Positions 10,201 to 19,060 of a DNA stretch of 64,000 bases are shown in pieces (position 1 is the stretch's first letter; the number at the start of each line of letters is the position of its first letter). Under the pieces are notes generated by a model. The model had not been told where the DNA came from. It did not search any database and saw nothing but the letters and a program-made list of their open reading frames with translations. Source of the stretch: Phytoseiulus persimilis (taxonomy: Eukaryota > Arthropoda > Arachnida > Mesostigmata > Phytoseiidae); the NCBI GenBank assembly GCA_037576195.1, contig CM075102.1, positions 744,001 to 808,000 on the forward strand, given 5' to 3'. The translations under genes and the position numbers were made by a program.

Positions 10201-11568
10201 AAAGCTAACCCAGATGGCACAGGACGTTACAAGGCTCGAGTAGTTGCGAAGGGATATTCGCAGAAGAAAGAAATAGACTTCTTTGCAGACAAGATATACA
10301 GCCCCGTATCCCGAGCTGAAGGAATCAGAACGATCCTCAGTCTAGCAGCGCAGGAAAAACTTTTCCTAAATCAGTTTGATGTACGCGCAGCTTTTCTTCA
10401 AGCAGAACTCGAGGAAGACCTCTATCTTGAGGTGCCTGAGGGCGTAAGAGGAGTACAGGCCAACAAGGTATTGAAACTACTGAGAAGCATATATGGCCTC
10501 AAGCAGTCAAGCCGAAATTTCTTTGATAAGCTAACGAAGATCCTTCTGTCCAGAGGACTTCAACAGAGCAAAACTGACAGCTGTATCTTCTTCAAGAATG
10601 GAGAAAATCGCATGCTCTTGTGCATATGGGTCGATGATGCCATACTTGCAACGAAGACTGAAAGACAGGCGGAGGAATTCATAACTTCCCTCAGGAAAGA
10701 ATTCGAGATCACTACTTCTGGTCTTAGATACTTTCTAGGTCTTCAGATCGAAAGAGGCAGCGACTTCTCGGTCCACATTCATCAAAAGAAATTCGTGGAC
10801 GAGTTAGTACAGAGATTCGGTATGTCAGATTCGAAAGGAGCAGTCACCCCATGTGACAATTCGATATACTCTATCGAGACCAACGGTCCGTGCTCTAATA
10901 CCGAATATCGTTCTCTGATAGGAGCTCTCCTATATTTGGCTTGCGGCACGAGAGTTGACATTTCTTTTGTCACTTCCTACCTATCAAGATATATGGACAA
11001 ATCAACTCCTCAGCATTTCCAGGCTGGCTTGAGAGTTCTGAGATACTTGAAGACAACCTCAGATCTGGGCATCACGTACAGAAGTGATGACACCCAAGGT
11101 ACGCTGTACTTCAGCGATTCAGACTTCGCTGGATCCATTGAGGATCGCAAGTCTACTTCAGGATGTCTGATACTCAGACAGGGGGGCCCAATTATTTGGA
11201 GCTCCACAAAACAAGCGAACATTTCGCTTTCCTCCATGGAATCAGAATTCGTGGCATCTACAGAATGCATCAAGTCAGCGCTCTGGCTTCGCAACCTTCT
11301 GGGAGAATTGGGTATCCCAGAAAAGCCGATCATCCAGATAGATTCGATGTCAGCCATTCAATTGCTCAAGAATGCCAGACACTATCGTAGAGCTAAGCAT
11401 ATGGAACTCAGATTTCATTACATTCGACAGCTCTACTCGAATCAAGAAATTGGGATCGAGCACGTTGGAAGCGCCAATCAAAGAGCGGACTACTTAACCA
11501 AGCCCTGTGTAAAGTCAGTATTCCTCAATCAGAGAGAACTGTCAGGACTTGAGAGATGGCGTCAGTAA
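7255..11568 (+). CDS. Ty1/copia Gag-Pol polyprotein, intact (1437 aa)
   Basis: The ATG at 7255 sits in a strong context (gccATGg); the frame is open from 7201 without an earlier ATG. Domain order: a copia Gag domain; a zinc knuckle CYNCGATGHFKSQC at residues 308-321; an aspartic protease with DSGA at 366; a pre-integrase HHCC zinc region (LHEKFAH, then CDAC) near 540-580; a DD35E integrase with Asp597 (TADL), Asp659 (HSDNG) and Glu695 (GKAERGN); a reverse transcriptase with WVDD, catalytic Asp1127-Asp1128; and an RNase H with DSDFAG (1288), Glu1329 and Asp1412. The order PR-IN-RT-RH is diagnostic of Ty1/copia. There are no stops, frameshifts or lost catalytic residues. Gag and Pol are in one frame, so regulation of their ratio must come from elsewhere, for example splicing. 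Confidence 0.97.
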   Translation: MADDDYQYDLAAQEDEPAALKKDDSEPRPSDSNYTRLAPCPVTLGLFGQNYLSWKSLNPIFLQQTVDVWEVVKGDLVEPIPTEPATELNDDQKKVKVRYDRANRKARLQLFSSINDKLIVQMFYGQTQDVRAADIWSQIASKFGVRAALRQGSAIAKLMQFKFNKSKTADQNLDRFRDLQAELTDSGIEIDQKVQVEQLLNALPHSWEPLRMAFSARPEGDRDVSSLMEIIKNEAIRQRPSKELDQATAMLSQMRVGRRFAPKRRFQNRSHRRNAPSHHSQGSSSSGYGQQNRSRHQSNRPNRRQVKCYNCGATGHFKSQCTRPRRDQGYQGGSGQHRSHARASTAVALLAHVKYDTSETDEFLVDSGASHHCSSSRKWFTSFDQQTDMRAVTLASNQKLRVTASGTAELTVGESKQRVTSELKNVLLVPSVRKNLLSVSQLTDDDFEVTFKRNHLIISRNDMRIRVPKIEGLYRFRMDSEIGLQQDQASDQESVDQDADSDLDDMNHDIPSESQVMSAIGSEKTMSAQTQSLRSLHEKFAHVNRQYVIKYLNQQGIKYIDDLDQCDACLKGKLTRITYRSRPDQAKAQKPGIITADLCSPNVESIEKAKHFLLFTDEATSYRKVEFLQKKGDTYRYVASYVKWFRNVVGENIQRLHSDNGTEFRNQKVKKILERIGAEQTFAPPGQPRLTGKAERGNRTLVNLARSVLIGAGLENKKFLWDQAILFCVQVLNQVLINEKTLQSPFEMIYRRKPFTSRMYAFGTPCYVHNKNPNGKLDDRGIAGIFVGYLDYDLGFRVYIPEKRIIMRSKDVTFAKIASTKRQGSGRTKASEKTSASENTAEAAHIAKEANHDTEVTGSRIKSPKPAAPMYESASSDYESDEEGFVRINPKANKKRTERLQIAADLNHLSGISKKERAATDTVQPKSQTPMTYQEAMASPDRVHWTKAVGEELQAMADMKVWTPATLPPGRKAIGSKWVFKYKANPDGTGRYKARVVAKGYSQKKEIDFFADKIYSPVSRAEGIRTILSLAAQEKLFLNQFDVRAAFLQAELEEDLYLEVPEGVRGVQANKVLKLLRSIYGLKQSSRNFFDKLTKILLSRGLQQSKTDSCIFFKNGENRMLLCIWVDDAILATKTERQAEEFITSLRKEFEITTSGLRYFLGLQIERGSDFSVHIHQKKFVDELVQRFGMSDSKGAVTPCDNSIYSIETNGPCSNTEYRSLIGALLYLACGTRVDISFVTSYLSRYMDKSTPQHFQAGLRVLRYLKTTSDLGITYRSDDTQGTLYFSDSDFAGSIEDRKSTSGCLILRQGGPIIWSSTKQANISLSSMESEFVASTECIKSALWLRNLLGELGIPEKPIIQIDSMSAIQLLKNARHYRRAKHMELRFHYIRQLYSNQEIGIEHVGSANQRADYLTKPCVKSVFLNQRELSGLERWRQ

Positions 11569-12107
11569 TGCAGCAGGTATTCGTAGCAGTAACAATATTC
11601 ATAATCCCCTCTAATCAATACTTTAGCTACTCAGACTGCGACGCCAAATGCATAACACGAAACTCTCCATGTATGTTAGTTAAACTGGATTCTGGTAGAT
11701 TCTCATCATTTTGTACACCACTAGCATTGTGTGAACTACACACCACCGAATACGCTCCCTGTATCAAAGAGTCTTCTCCAACCTCTGGAGGACTCAGACT
11801 GTGGCCCGAGTATCGCAATCGAACTCTGCCACCAAAGCCGACTGTTAAGCCATGTCCACCAATTCCACAAACACCGAACTGCAATTTCTGGAAGTACCTA
11901 TCCGCCATTCAAGGGGTAGTGTCACTCAGTACGCTTTCGGGAATTGTGATGCTCAAACTACTAAAGTTTAGAGCTCGTTTGTCTTACGAGCCAGTGGACA
12001 CTTCTATAGTAGACGATCCGACCATGCCGTACAGAACAACCGTCCAAAGCATAGACGAAGCCTCCGGCAGCGGGGTCGAGCGACAGCAGTCTCCCCCTTC
12101 AGAATAA
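11556..12107 (+). CDS. envelope-like type I membrane protein ORF of the copia element
   Basis: It overlaps the end of gag-pol: the first ATG is at 11556, and a second in-frame ATG (11568) overlaps the pol stop as TAATG. This suits termination-reinitiation or a spliced RNA. The 183-aa product has a hydrophobic N-terminus like a signal peptide (residues 1-24), then a Cys-rich region (about 8 Cys within residues 28-68), an NRT glycosylation site, a Pro-rich stretch, one membrane span (about 113-135) and a 45-residue tail. Architecture and position after pol resemble env-like ORFs of some LTR elements. No sequence family was recognised, so a fusion function is not claimed. Confidence 0.75.
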   Translation: MASVMQQVFVAVTIFIIPSNQYFSYSDCDAKCITRNSPCMLVKLDSGRFSSFCTPLALCELHTTEYAPCIKESSPTSGGLRLWPEYRNRTLPPKPTVKPCPPIPQTPNCNFWKYLSAIQGVVSLSTLSGIVMLKLLKFRARLSYEPVDTSIVDDPTMPYRTTVQSIDEASGSGVERQQSPPSE

Positions 12108-12163
12108 GTTTTGAAGGCGAGAAAAGACTGACTAGTCAGCAAAGTAAATAGTCAGGCTCACGT

Positions 12164-12187
12164 AAAAAAAAAAAAAAAAAAAAAAAA
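12164..12187 (+). repeat. A24 tract between sense and antisense gene blocks
   Basis: Twenty-four consecutive A lie between the end of the sense ORF (12107) and the 3' end of the first antisense gene (12268). It may mark where foreign sequence was joined to the copia element, for example a cDNA tail. A shorter A run lies at 12910-12923. Confidence 0.6.
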
Positions 12188-12263
12188 GGAGAAACATGAG
12201 ATGAGAAAGTAACATACCTGCCAGACTAACTCAGAGAAGAATCACATGAGATACATATAGCAA

Positions 12264-12269
12264 TTTATT
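12264..12269 (-). terminator. AATAAA for antisense gene 1
   Basis: On the minus strand AATAAA overlaps the TAA stop of the 12268-12870 gene by two bases. This supports a minus-strand transcription unit ending inside the copia element. Confidence 0.6.
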
Positions 12270-12870
12270 AACAAGGAGGAATGATAAGATCACAGCCGGA
12301 GTTGAACCAGCTCGTGAAGGCATTGTCCGTGAGGCCTCTCGGCCAGAGATCCGGATGGGCGTGGAGGTAGGTGCGAATCTTCTTCACCTCCTCCACGATG
12401 ACGCGATTCGCCGCCAGATCTTCCAGGCGACCCCGGTATTCTGGGGTCCTCGCCTCCCACTCGGCGACGATCAACGAGGCTGGGATTCGGCGCTCGTGGT
12501 CGCCGAAGGTGTCACGGATCAGACTGTTGAACTCGTCGAATCCGCGCCTCGACGGAGCTGGAAAGCGATCCAGATGGAGATGGACCTTGGCGCTTTCCAC
12601 GGCCGAGCGAACGCTGCTCGGCATCTGCATACTATCGAGGAACCGCAGTCCCTCGAAATCTCGGCCCAGGTGGTTGAACCTGAGCAACGAGTGCTGGTGT
12701 TTACACCAGCAATCTGCAACCGAACAGTAGCAGATTCGTGGCAGCGATTTCCACGAGGCCATGTCACAGCTGGGATCGTCGACATCATCCCAGGTGACCG
12801 TTTGTCTGGTCACTGGGGACGGGCCTTTGTACCCGCAACACGGGCATGCATCGGGCCGGATCGCGGACAT
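12268..12870 (-). CDS. antisense cargo gene 1: Cys-rich protein, unknown
   Basis: A 200-aa frame from a true ATG at 12870. The N-terminus has CPCCGYKG, followed by a second Cys/His cluster (CYCSVADCWCKHQH) at about residues 47-60, suggesting zinc binding. The remainder is charged and helical, without a membrane span, ending FNSGCDLIIPPC. Upstream on the minus strand is a weak TATA-like TTAAAA near 12953-12960. It is antisense to the retrotransposon. I do not recognise the family; a nucleic-acid-binding or regulatory role is only a guess. Confidence 0.6.
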   Translation of the reverse strand: MSAIRPDACPCCGYKGPSPVTRQTVTWDDVDDPSCDMASWKSLPRICYCSVADCWCKHQHSLLRFNHLGRDFEGLRFLDSMQMPSSVRSAVESAKVHLHLDRFPAPSRRGFDEFNSLIRDTFGDHERRIPASLIVAEWEARTPEYRGRLEDLAANRVIVEEVKKIRTYLHAHPDLWPRGLTDNAFTSWFNSGCDLIIPPC

Positions 12871-13216
12871 GTTTGCAGATGAGCTTGAGAGTCACTGAGA
12901 TGGTACACACAAAAAAAAAAAAAACGTTGTGAACTCCGAAACGTCGGAAACATCTTTTAAGGCGATGACCCGAACCATAGAGCGAGGGGAAGCATCCGAG
13001 AGAGGGAAAGCTACGAAACAGGGATAGCTTGACCCCAGATGCTCACTAAAGAATGTTTAGCCGAAGAAATCAATCACTAACAAGCAACTCGAGAACCACT
13101 TAGGAATCCGAATGGCTGTATCGCTTCAAAGCTCCAAAATAACTGCAGCATCATCCGAGCATCGGATGGCATCTAGAGCTTGAGTACACAAACGAGAAAA
13201 TCGACGACACGTTCTC

Positions 13217-13783
13217 TCAGGATTGACTTATGAGTTTTCGTTTATTTTCACACACATCAGTTACCAGGACTGTGTGGGCGAACACGTCCATGTCAATGGT
13301 GAATTGATGAGCACTGATGATTTTGAGAGTAGATTTTGAATTTGGTCGCACCACACATACATTCTGATAACCATCCACACAAATTTCGAATTTTGAATAT
13401 GAGCGACAAATGAAATATGAAGTATGAATATCAATAGAGCGTCCTTCGGTTGTAATGAGATGAAAAATGTCGATGAGTGATGATGTCCCCACACCCGTCG
13501 TCACCACCGGACCCTTGATGGTGTGCAGGGCCGGTGGGAGAGGACGGGTGACTTTAATATGTACAGGATCCGCAAACGGGTCGGCGCGCTGCGCGACCTC
13601 AAATGCAACGCCCGGGATCGTCACATACAACAACGTACAGAGAGCTGCGATGGCAGCGAACCGAAGGCGACCGAGGCTTCTCAACCTCCGAGTGCCACCG
13701 CAATTTTGCAGCGTTCGGTACGTGGGGTCGTCGGCAATCGACGACAGCGAACTCTCGAGGACGTTATGATCTCCGGAATGCAT
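13217..13783 (-). CDS. antisense cargo gene 2: single-span type II membrane protein
   Basis: The first ATG is at 13783; the frame is open further upstream to 13855 but without ATG. The 188-aa product has a polar, Arg-rich N-terminus (RRLRSLGRLR), one membrane span (about residues 43-63, FAAIAALCTLLYVTIPGVAF) and a C-terminal outer domain. The pattern FIC-x8-C-x7-C-VVRP near residues 130-155 also occurs in antisense gene 3. A minus-strand TATA box (13962-13969) lies about 180 bp upstream. AATAAA (13241-13246) lies within the last codons. The sequence acacacag just before the ATG could be a splice acceptor for an upstream exon. Function unknown. Confidence 0.65.
   Translation of the reverse strand: MHSGDHNVLESSLSSIADDPTYRTLQNCGGTRRLRSLGRLRFAAIAALCTLLYVTIPGVAFEVAQRADPFADPVHIKVTRPLPPALHTIKGPVVTTGVGTSSLIDIFHLITTEGRSIDIHTSYFICRSYSKFEICVDGYQNVCVVRPNSKSTLKIISAHQFTIDMDVFAHTVLVTDVCENKRKLISQS
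13241..13246 (-). terminator. AATAAA near the end of antisense gene 2
   Basis: The hexamer sits 22 bases before the stop codon on the minus strand, so cleavage would fall at or just after the stop. It is close-packed, as for the neighbouring antisense genes. Confidence 0.45.
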
Positions 13784-13961
13784 CTGTGTGTGTAAAGGGA
13801 CCAATTCAGAACCGAGAACTTGCCCATATGACAAAGAGAAAAACAGGTCGGACAAAACCTACATTCAACTTTCGGATGAGAGTTTCCTTTTCTCTTCGCT
13901 TGACGAACTTCTGTATTTGGCTGAGAGACGACTCGGCACACCAATGGAGAAGAGTCAGGCC

Positions 13962-13969
13962 ATTTTATA
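13962..13969 (-). promoter_or_regulatory. TATA box for antisense gene 2
   Basis: TATAAAAT on the minus strand in the context ccctataaaatgg. A start about 30 bases downstream would give a leader of about 150 nt before the ATG at 13783. Confidence 0.5.
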
Positions 13970-14081
13970 GGGACAAGAAATCACAATTTCTTAAAGCATA
14001 CGGAGCATAAAATTTATGCAGAAACACAGGACGATATACCACGATAGAAGAGAGGATGCATGATAAGTACAATTGAAGTGA

Positions 14082-14087
14082 TTTATT
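14082..14087 (-). terminator. AATAAA for antisense gene 3
   Basis: The hexamer is 9 bases beyond the TGA stop at 14097-14099 on the minus strand. It is the third antisense frame in this element with a correctly placed signal. Confidence 0.6.
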
Positions 14088-14699
14088 CAGAATCAATCAG
14101 AGAAATATTCCAATGTACCAAGAAAAATTTCTGCATCTCGGTATCGTCCCGTACAGCTTCTCAAAAGACGCTCGATCTGACTCAGATAGCTTTGCTACTT
14201 TCAGCGACTCAGAGACCCTAAGAGGATTGGGTCGACCGCTGGAGTCATATCGAGTAGGCTGTATCAGGCAGATAAAGTCTGCAGTAGAAACACATACGGA
14301 GAGATTATGAGATCTATGCCAGCACACAAATTTGTTTGGTCTATAGTAGTATTTGTGCGGACGATTCTTCAGATCTTTCATCAGCTCTTTGATCTTGAGC
14401 ATAGTCGAAACAATCATGGGTCTCTCCGATTGTGCAGCAGTAACTTCTTGTGTTGAAGAACGATGCGGGTGGATGACGTCGGCGATTATTGTTGAAATCT
14501 CCGACTCCGGTCGAATTGTAGTCGAGCGAGTGTTGTCAATTAGCGAATCCTCAAGACGACGCTCAACAGAATTGCCTGCCTGATTCACGACGATTGGAAC
14601 CTCGATCGATCTATTAGAAGCAGGCACTGCGATGGGAACAACACGATCACTAGCCGAATTCAAAGCTGGATCGGCCGACTGCGGAACCGTTACAGACTG

Positions 14700-14707
14700 C
14701 TCTACAA
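14700..14707. repeat. 8-bp target duplication of MULE-1 (left copy)
   Basis: ctctacaa at 14700-14707 is repeated at 18080-18087, bracketing the MULE. Eight to ten bases is normal for the Mutator superfamily. Confidence 0.8.
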
Positions 14708-17700
14708 GGGAGGCGGCAACAAGGCCCCAATGTTTACAGTCTGTTCAGGTGGATGGATGCATTCGCTCACGCTCTCCGTGAGCGGGCGGTGCTATATGCC
14801 TGCGAAATCAGTGGGAGGAGCCCGCCATCTCAGCGGAGCGTTCGATCGGCTGCCAGCTGGCGTGCGGCAGCCCCTCAAGCGCGATCATGGAATTGAATCA
14901 AGCATTGAATTGAGTCATCCGAAGAACACATTCTCCTGCGGCATTCGAAACGGCTAGACTAATACTTGGAGACATAATAAACCCGGGAATTTATGATTCC
15001 CCTCAGGTCAGGAGAGGGAAGATCAGGTTTCACGGAATGCTCGAGTCTCAATAATTGGGGCTGTATGCATCCAGCAGTGACAATGAGCCATCTGGAGATA
15101 GGGTGTTCCATGGCGCTCTACCGAACGGGAATCGCAGGTTAACCAAGAAAAGCAGAGGAGCGGTCGGAGCCAGACACCGATCGTTGGACTTCGGTCTGAC
15201 CTGGCTGTGGAGATTCGTGGAGATGGTGTTTGGTAACTTTTAAGGCGAATTCGGGGATGTCAGCTGGTTTGGGGAAACTCTTCAATCAACGATTGACCCA
15301 AATTTTGTCGTTTCGCACTTTTTCCTTGTCCGCTGACGATCCCTCATGCACTGAGGGCACAGTTTGATCGGAAGCCGATCCGCACCTATAGGGGAAACCA
15401 CCTGCGACGCGGATCGAGCTTCGATTGATAAGAAGAACAGTCTGAAGGGAACTCTGGAGAATGGAACGGCGTGTAAACACGCATTTGAACGTTCCACGAC
15501 GTCGGTGTCTCCGAAGTGTGTGAATAAACGTCAGTTCGAAACCTCTGAGGGAACTTATATCGCACATTTCGCAAGGGAGGGTCGACCGGGAAAAACCATG
15601 TCATAGCGAATCAGCGTTGTGCAAGGTCTCACTGTAGTTTATCGCGAAGATCGCCGAATTCCAAATCAGAGGCTTAGTTTCCCGTTTGCGCTCACGCTTG
15701 GCTCCATCCATCGAAGATCTTTGCTCGACATGGCCAACGCAAACAGCTTCAAAAAGGTCCCGAGTCTCCGTTTCGGACTCGGCGACTCCTGGTGCCACGA
15801 AGCAGGTCTCTATAACGTCGATGGCCAGCATGGTACGTCTGCTTTCTTCTTCCACCTGAAGCGACGGGACGCTGATGGACGGTTCAATGATCTGAGGTGT
15901 AAATCTTACAAAGACTCAACAGTCAAATGTCGAGTGATAGCGAGGATCACACCGACTGGCGAGATCCTCAAGGTTTCGGGCATTCACAATCATTTGCCGG
16001 ACGCCGAAGGCTATGGAGTAGAGTTCCGGGAGGCGAGGAGAGACATGATCACGGATATCAGAGAAAATCCCCGCAAACGTCCCGCGAAGGTCATACTCGA
16101 ACACCGCCGAAAACTCCCAATCGATCCTGCTTCACAAATTGTACCCGTGAAGCAGGCTCGAACCCTCCGTCTTCACGCGAGCAAGATGCGACCGAGCATG
16201 GTGAAGTCTCTGCGTGAGTTGCACGTCAAAATTTCCTCAGATGACATCCCCGGTTTCACTTCGACCAGTGACCACCAGCGTATCCTGAGCTTCTATAGCC
16301 CCGAGTTCGAAACTGTTGTTCTGACAACAGTGACCCTACTCAGGCTCTCCAACGAAGCAGCTGTGATTCACGCAGACGCCACCTATAAAACCGCACCCCG
16401 GAAGATCTGTAAGCAACTGTTCACCATTCATGGGAACTGGAACCAGTATGTGGGCATGGTCGCCTGCGCTTTCATGAATAAGGCGAACTTCGAAGCTTAT
16501 CAGTGGGTCTTCCAGTGCTTGAAGCAGAACTCGCCAGGGCCATTCAACATTCCAGCCTACATGGGAGACTGGGATGACGCAATGCGCAAGGCTGTCCGCC
16601 GCGAATTCCCCGAAGCGAGACTCTATGGATGCTTGTTCCATTATTCTCAAAGTCTGGTGCGAAAAGCCAGCAGCCCTGCAGTGGGCTTGGCGAACGATAT
16701 CCGCCGTCCAGGGGAAATTCTCTCTACCTTCCTTGCCTTCGCTGCACTGCCTCTGCTGCCCGCACCCTTGATTCAAGGTGCGTTCCACTACTTCGCGAAT
16801 CAAGCTCAGGATTTGAACGTCGGCTTCACTCCATTCCTCAATTACGTTTCCTCGTATTGGCTCCATCAAATCGGCCCAGAGGATCTTTCTGTATATAGGA
16901 TGCGTAAGCGAACGAATAACGACGTCGAATCTAACAATGCGAATCTTCTACGCGAAGCTGGTGTCCATGGCCCTTGCTGGGACCTCGTCTCGGTCCTCGT
17001 GAACGCCGCTCAGGATGTTCCCGTTAATCATGCGATCCACCAGCGCGGGGAACCGCACATTCTCTCCCGACCGAGCAAAGTCACGAGAGCCAACGACGAC
17101 AGAATCCAAGCGTCTTGGAATCTCTCAGACGAAGGAGAAATCGACGACATTCAATTCATTAACCGAGTCAAATATAGAGTGGGCAAGAAGAATATCTTGC
17201 CGAATCTCACTGGCCCTGATCCGAGAGATCCAGGCTTGCTGGCGTGGCTAAGTGATGCGGCGTCCCAGAACGCGCACACCTCGGACTCGACAGAGTCGGA
17301 ATCAGTCAGGAGCCCAGTTTTCCTTAGGAGACTCCTGGACGACGACTCCGACTCGGAAACCTGACTCTCGCTTCCCGAAGAAAGCCCGGACTCGTAGGAG
17401 CTGATTTGTGCTAGACTGACCGATTAGTTCGATTGGTCTTGAAATCTGACAGAGCTTCATTGTGCCATGGTTCATATCATAGTTTATACCATATATTCTC
17501 GTAGACTGCTATCACATAATATAAACGCGTTAACTCTGATGACATCATAAACACTCGTAAACGGAATGAGACCGGCCCGACCGAATGTCGAGCATGATTC
17601 CGATCCGATTCCCATTCCGATTCGAGAGGTTTTCTTTCCTGGCTGTTTTCTCGTGGGACTCGTTGTTCTCGCACGCAGGAACATTGCTATCCTCTCACTG

Positions 17701-18079
17701 CATTGTCCGTTCCAGGATATGCAAAAAGCATTGCCTTCGACGGGTTCACGTCCAGGTTGAAAACACTGACCAGTCGACATCACTTGAGCGCCAAGATTCG
17801 CAATACCTAGGCTCGGCAACTTCCCTTGTGGCTGCCGTCCGTCTAGCTCTCTCGAATCCTGTAGAAAAGGCGCTTTCCTCGGATGATTTCATTCTACGCG
17901 TGATTCAATCCCAACATCGCGCAGCACCGGCTGTTAGCTCATCGAAAGCTCCGCTAAGGCGACGGGCTCCTTCCCCATATCTCGCCGGCACCTAGGAGCG
18001 CCCGCTCACGGAGAGCATGAACGAATGCATCCATCCGCCTGAACGGACTGTAAACATTGGGGCCCTATTACCTACACCC
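14708..18079 (+). mobile_element. MULE-1 (Mutator-like DNA transposon), nested and recent
   Basis: Terminal inverted repeats of about 165 bp (14708-14880 and 17915-18079) share ggccccaatgtttacagt and ggatggatgcattcg. They are flanked by a perfect 8-bp duplication. The 3372-bp element holds one intact transposase and splits the antisense membrane-protein gene of the host copia. The tip motif (GTTTAC, then GGATG, then GCATT) resembles that of MULE-2 at 20.1 kb. Confidence 0.9.
15730..17364 (+). CDS. MULE transposase with FLYWCH-like N-terminus (544 aa), intact
   Basis: The first ATG is at 15730 (gacATGg); the frame is open from 15619 without ATG. The N-terminal third looks like a FLYWCH/WRKY-type zinc domain (FFFHLKRRDADGRFNDLRCKS, with Cys near 62 and 73 and IHNHLP near 90). 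The MULE DDE core follows: IHADATYK (Asp216), YMGDWDDAM (Asp280), YGCLFHYSQ (the C2H signature) and NNDVESNNANL (Glu400). The C-terminus is acidic and Ser-rich. No intron is needed, unlike the relative at 22.2-24.1 kb. It catalyses cut-and-paste transposition in the nucleus; it probably still encodes full-length protein. Confidence 0.9.
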   Translation: MANANSFKKVPSLRFGLGDSWCHEAGLYNVDGQHGTSAFFFHLKRRDADGRFNDLRCKSYKDSTVKCRVIARITPTGEILKVSGIHNHLPDAEGYGVEFREARRDMITDIRENPRKRPAKVILEHRRKLPIDPASQIVPVKQARTLRLHASKMRPSMVKSLRELHVKISSDDIPGFTSTSDHQRILSFYSPEFETVVLTTVTLLRLSNEAAVIHADATYKTAPRKICKQLFTIHGNWNQYVGMVACAFMNKANFEAYQWVFQCLKQNSPGPFNIPAYMGDWDDAMRKAVRREFPEARLYGCLFHYSQSLVRKASSPAVGLANDIRRPGEILSTFLAFAALPLLPAPLIQGAFHYFANQAQDLNVGFTPFLNYVSSYWLHQIGPEDLSVYRMRKRTNNDVESNNANLLREAGVHGPCWDLVSVLVNAAQDVPVNHAIHQRGEPHILSRPSKVTRANDDRIQASWNLSDEGEIDDIQFINRVKYRVGKKNILPNLTGPDPRDPGLLAWLSDAASQNAHTSDSTESESVRSPVFLRRLLDDDSDSET

Positions 18080-19045
18080 CTCTACAACACGTGTTCCGCC
18101 ACCGACGGGGAGAGAGTGATCCGAAGCAGACGTCCACGCGCCATCATCATTCAACAAAACCGGCGAAGGAGAGGAAGTCGTTTCCGTAACATCAACAGAA
18201 GCGTTCGTTTGTGCGGGGATGTATTCTGGAGTGGTTTCCCCAGAAGCATCCAGTTCAATTGCCCCGGACGCCGACAATCCAATCGAGACATTCCTCGAAA
18301 TGGGGGGCCGTGTGATGTTCTCTACAGCCCTGCCATAAACATCAACGCTCGCCGCCAACGAACACAAACAAGATCCATCCGGAAAAAGCAAAACGGACAG
18401 ATTCGTTGGAGCAGACCCGAGTTCCTTCAACAGATGAGCTGACGAAACGCCATCACCATGAGGATAAGTAGGATCTGCAAATATGGTCGATATATCGAAC
18501 ATCAGAAAGGCATGAAATTATATGCATCAAAATATCGACGATACTAACGCTCAGTGATCCAGGCCAACATTGCCACATTCCCAACCAATGACAATAGGCA
18601 AAGGACGAGCAACAGAAGGAACGGACGTGTACAACAGGAAACAGGATCGGAACCAATCACGTCCGGAACATAACGAGGCTCCAGATCACCGTCAAGATTG
18701 ACCTCACTCATTTCGTATTGCTCAGCTTGAGCAACACCGTAGGAACCACGAAACCGTCGAAATCGAGTGAGACGCGCAATCAACGAAGACATCGTCAGAG
18801 CTCGAGACAATATGAAACTCGACAGACTCAACATCGAACCAAGGGAGTCTGGTGACATAAGCGAGGAGATCGATCAACAGGAACCAACATTCAAGGAATC
18901 TCCCGAATCAGCCTCACGCTCTGGAATGTGAACATATGATACGTATGACTAGAATCATAGTATAGAATTCTAGGCGACATATTTTTGGATAAGGTTCATT
19001 TTGATTATTACGAATTACGCCTATATGCATTCTTGCCCGCCTGCT

Positions 19046-19057
19046 TGAAATGGGGGG
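19046..19057 (+). promoter_or_regulatory. polypurine tract before 3' LTR
   Basis: gaaatgggggg (followed by ctt) immediately precedes the 3' LTR start at 19061 and would prime plus-strand DNA synthesis. Confidence 0.7.
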
Positions 19058-19060
19058 CTT

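Larger units (their letters stand above)
14097..18858 (-). pseudogene. antisense cargo gene 3: spliced membrane glycoprotein gene split by a MULE
   Basis: Exon 1 (18858-18549) starts with ATG and carries one membrane span (residues about 79-101, FLLLLVLCLLSLVGNVAMLAW). A 74-bp intron (18475-18548, GTTAGT to TTGCAG) joins in frame to exon 2, which begins at 18474. Exon 2 has several N-glycosylation sites (NLS, NIT, NVS, NAS). It is interrupted at 18080 by the MULE and its target duplication. The same frame resumes at 14699 and ends at 14097. Without the MULE and one duplication copy, the lengths (310+395+603 nt) are in frame for 435 aa. The C-terminal part has FVC-x9-C-x7-C-LIQP, matching antisense gene 2. 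The MULE now truncates it with a stop inside the MULE terminal repeat (about 18068). Confidence 0.65.

Noticed and set aside
12464-12882. Plus-strand frames opposite antisense gene 1 (12355-12882)
   Set aside because: Shadow of the GC-rich minus-strand gene; the minus frame has the better ATG, Cys motifs and AATAAA.
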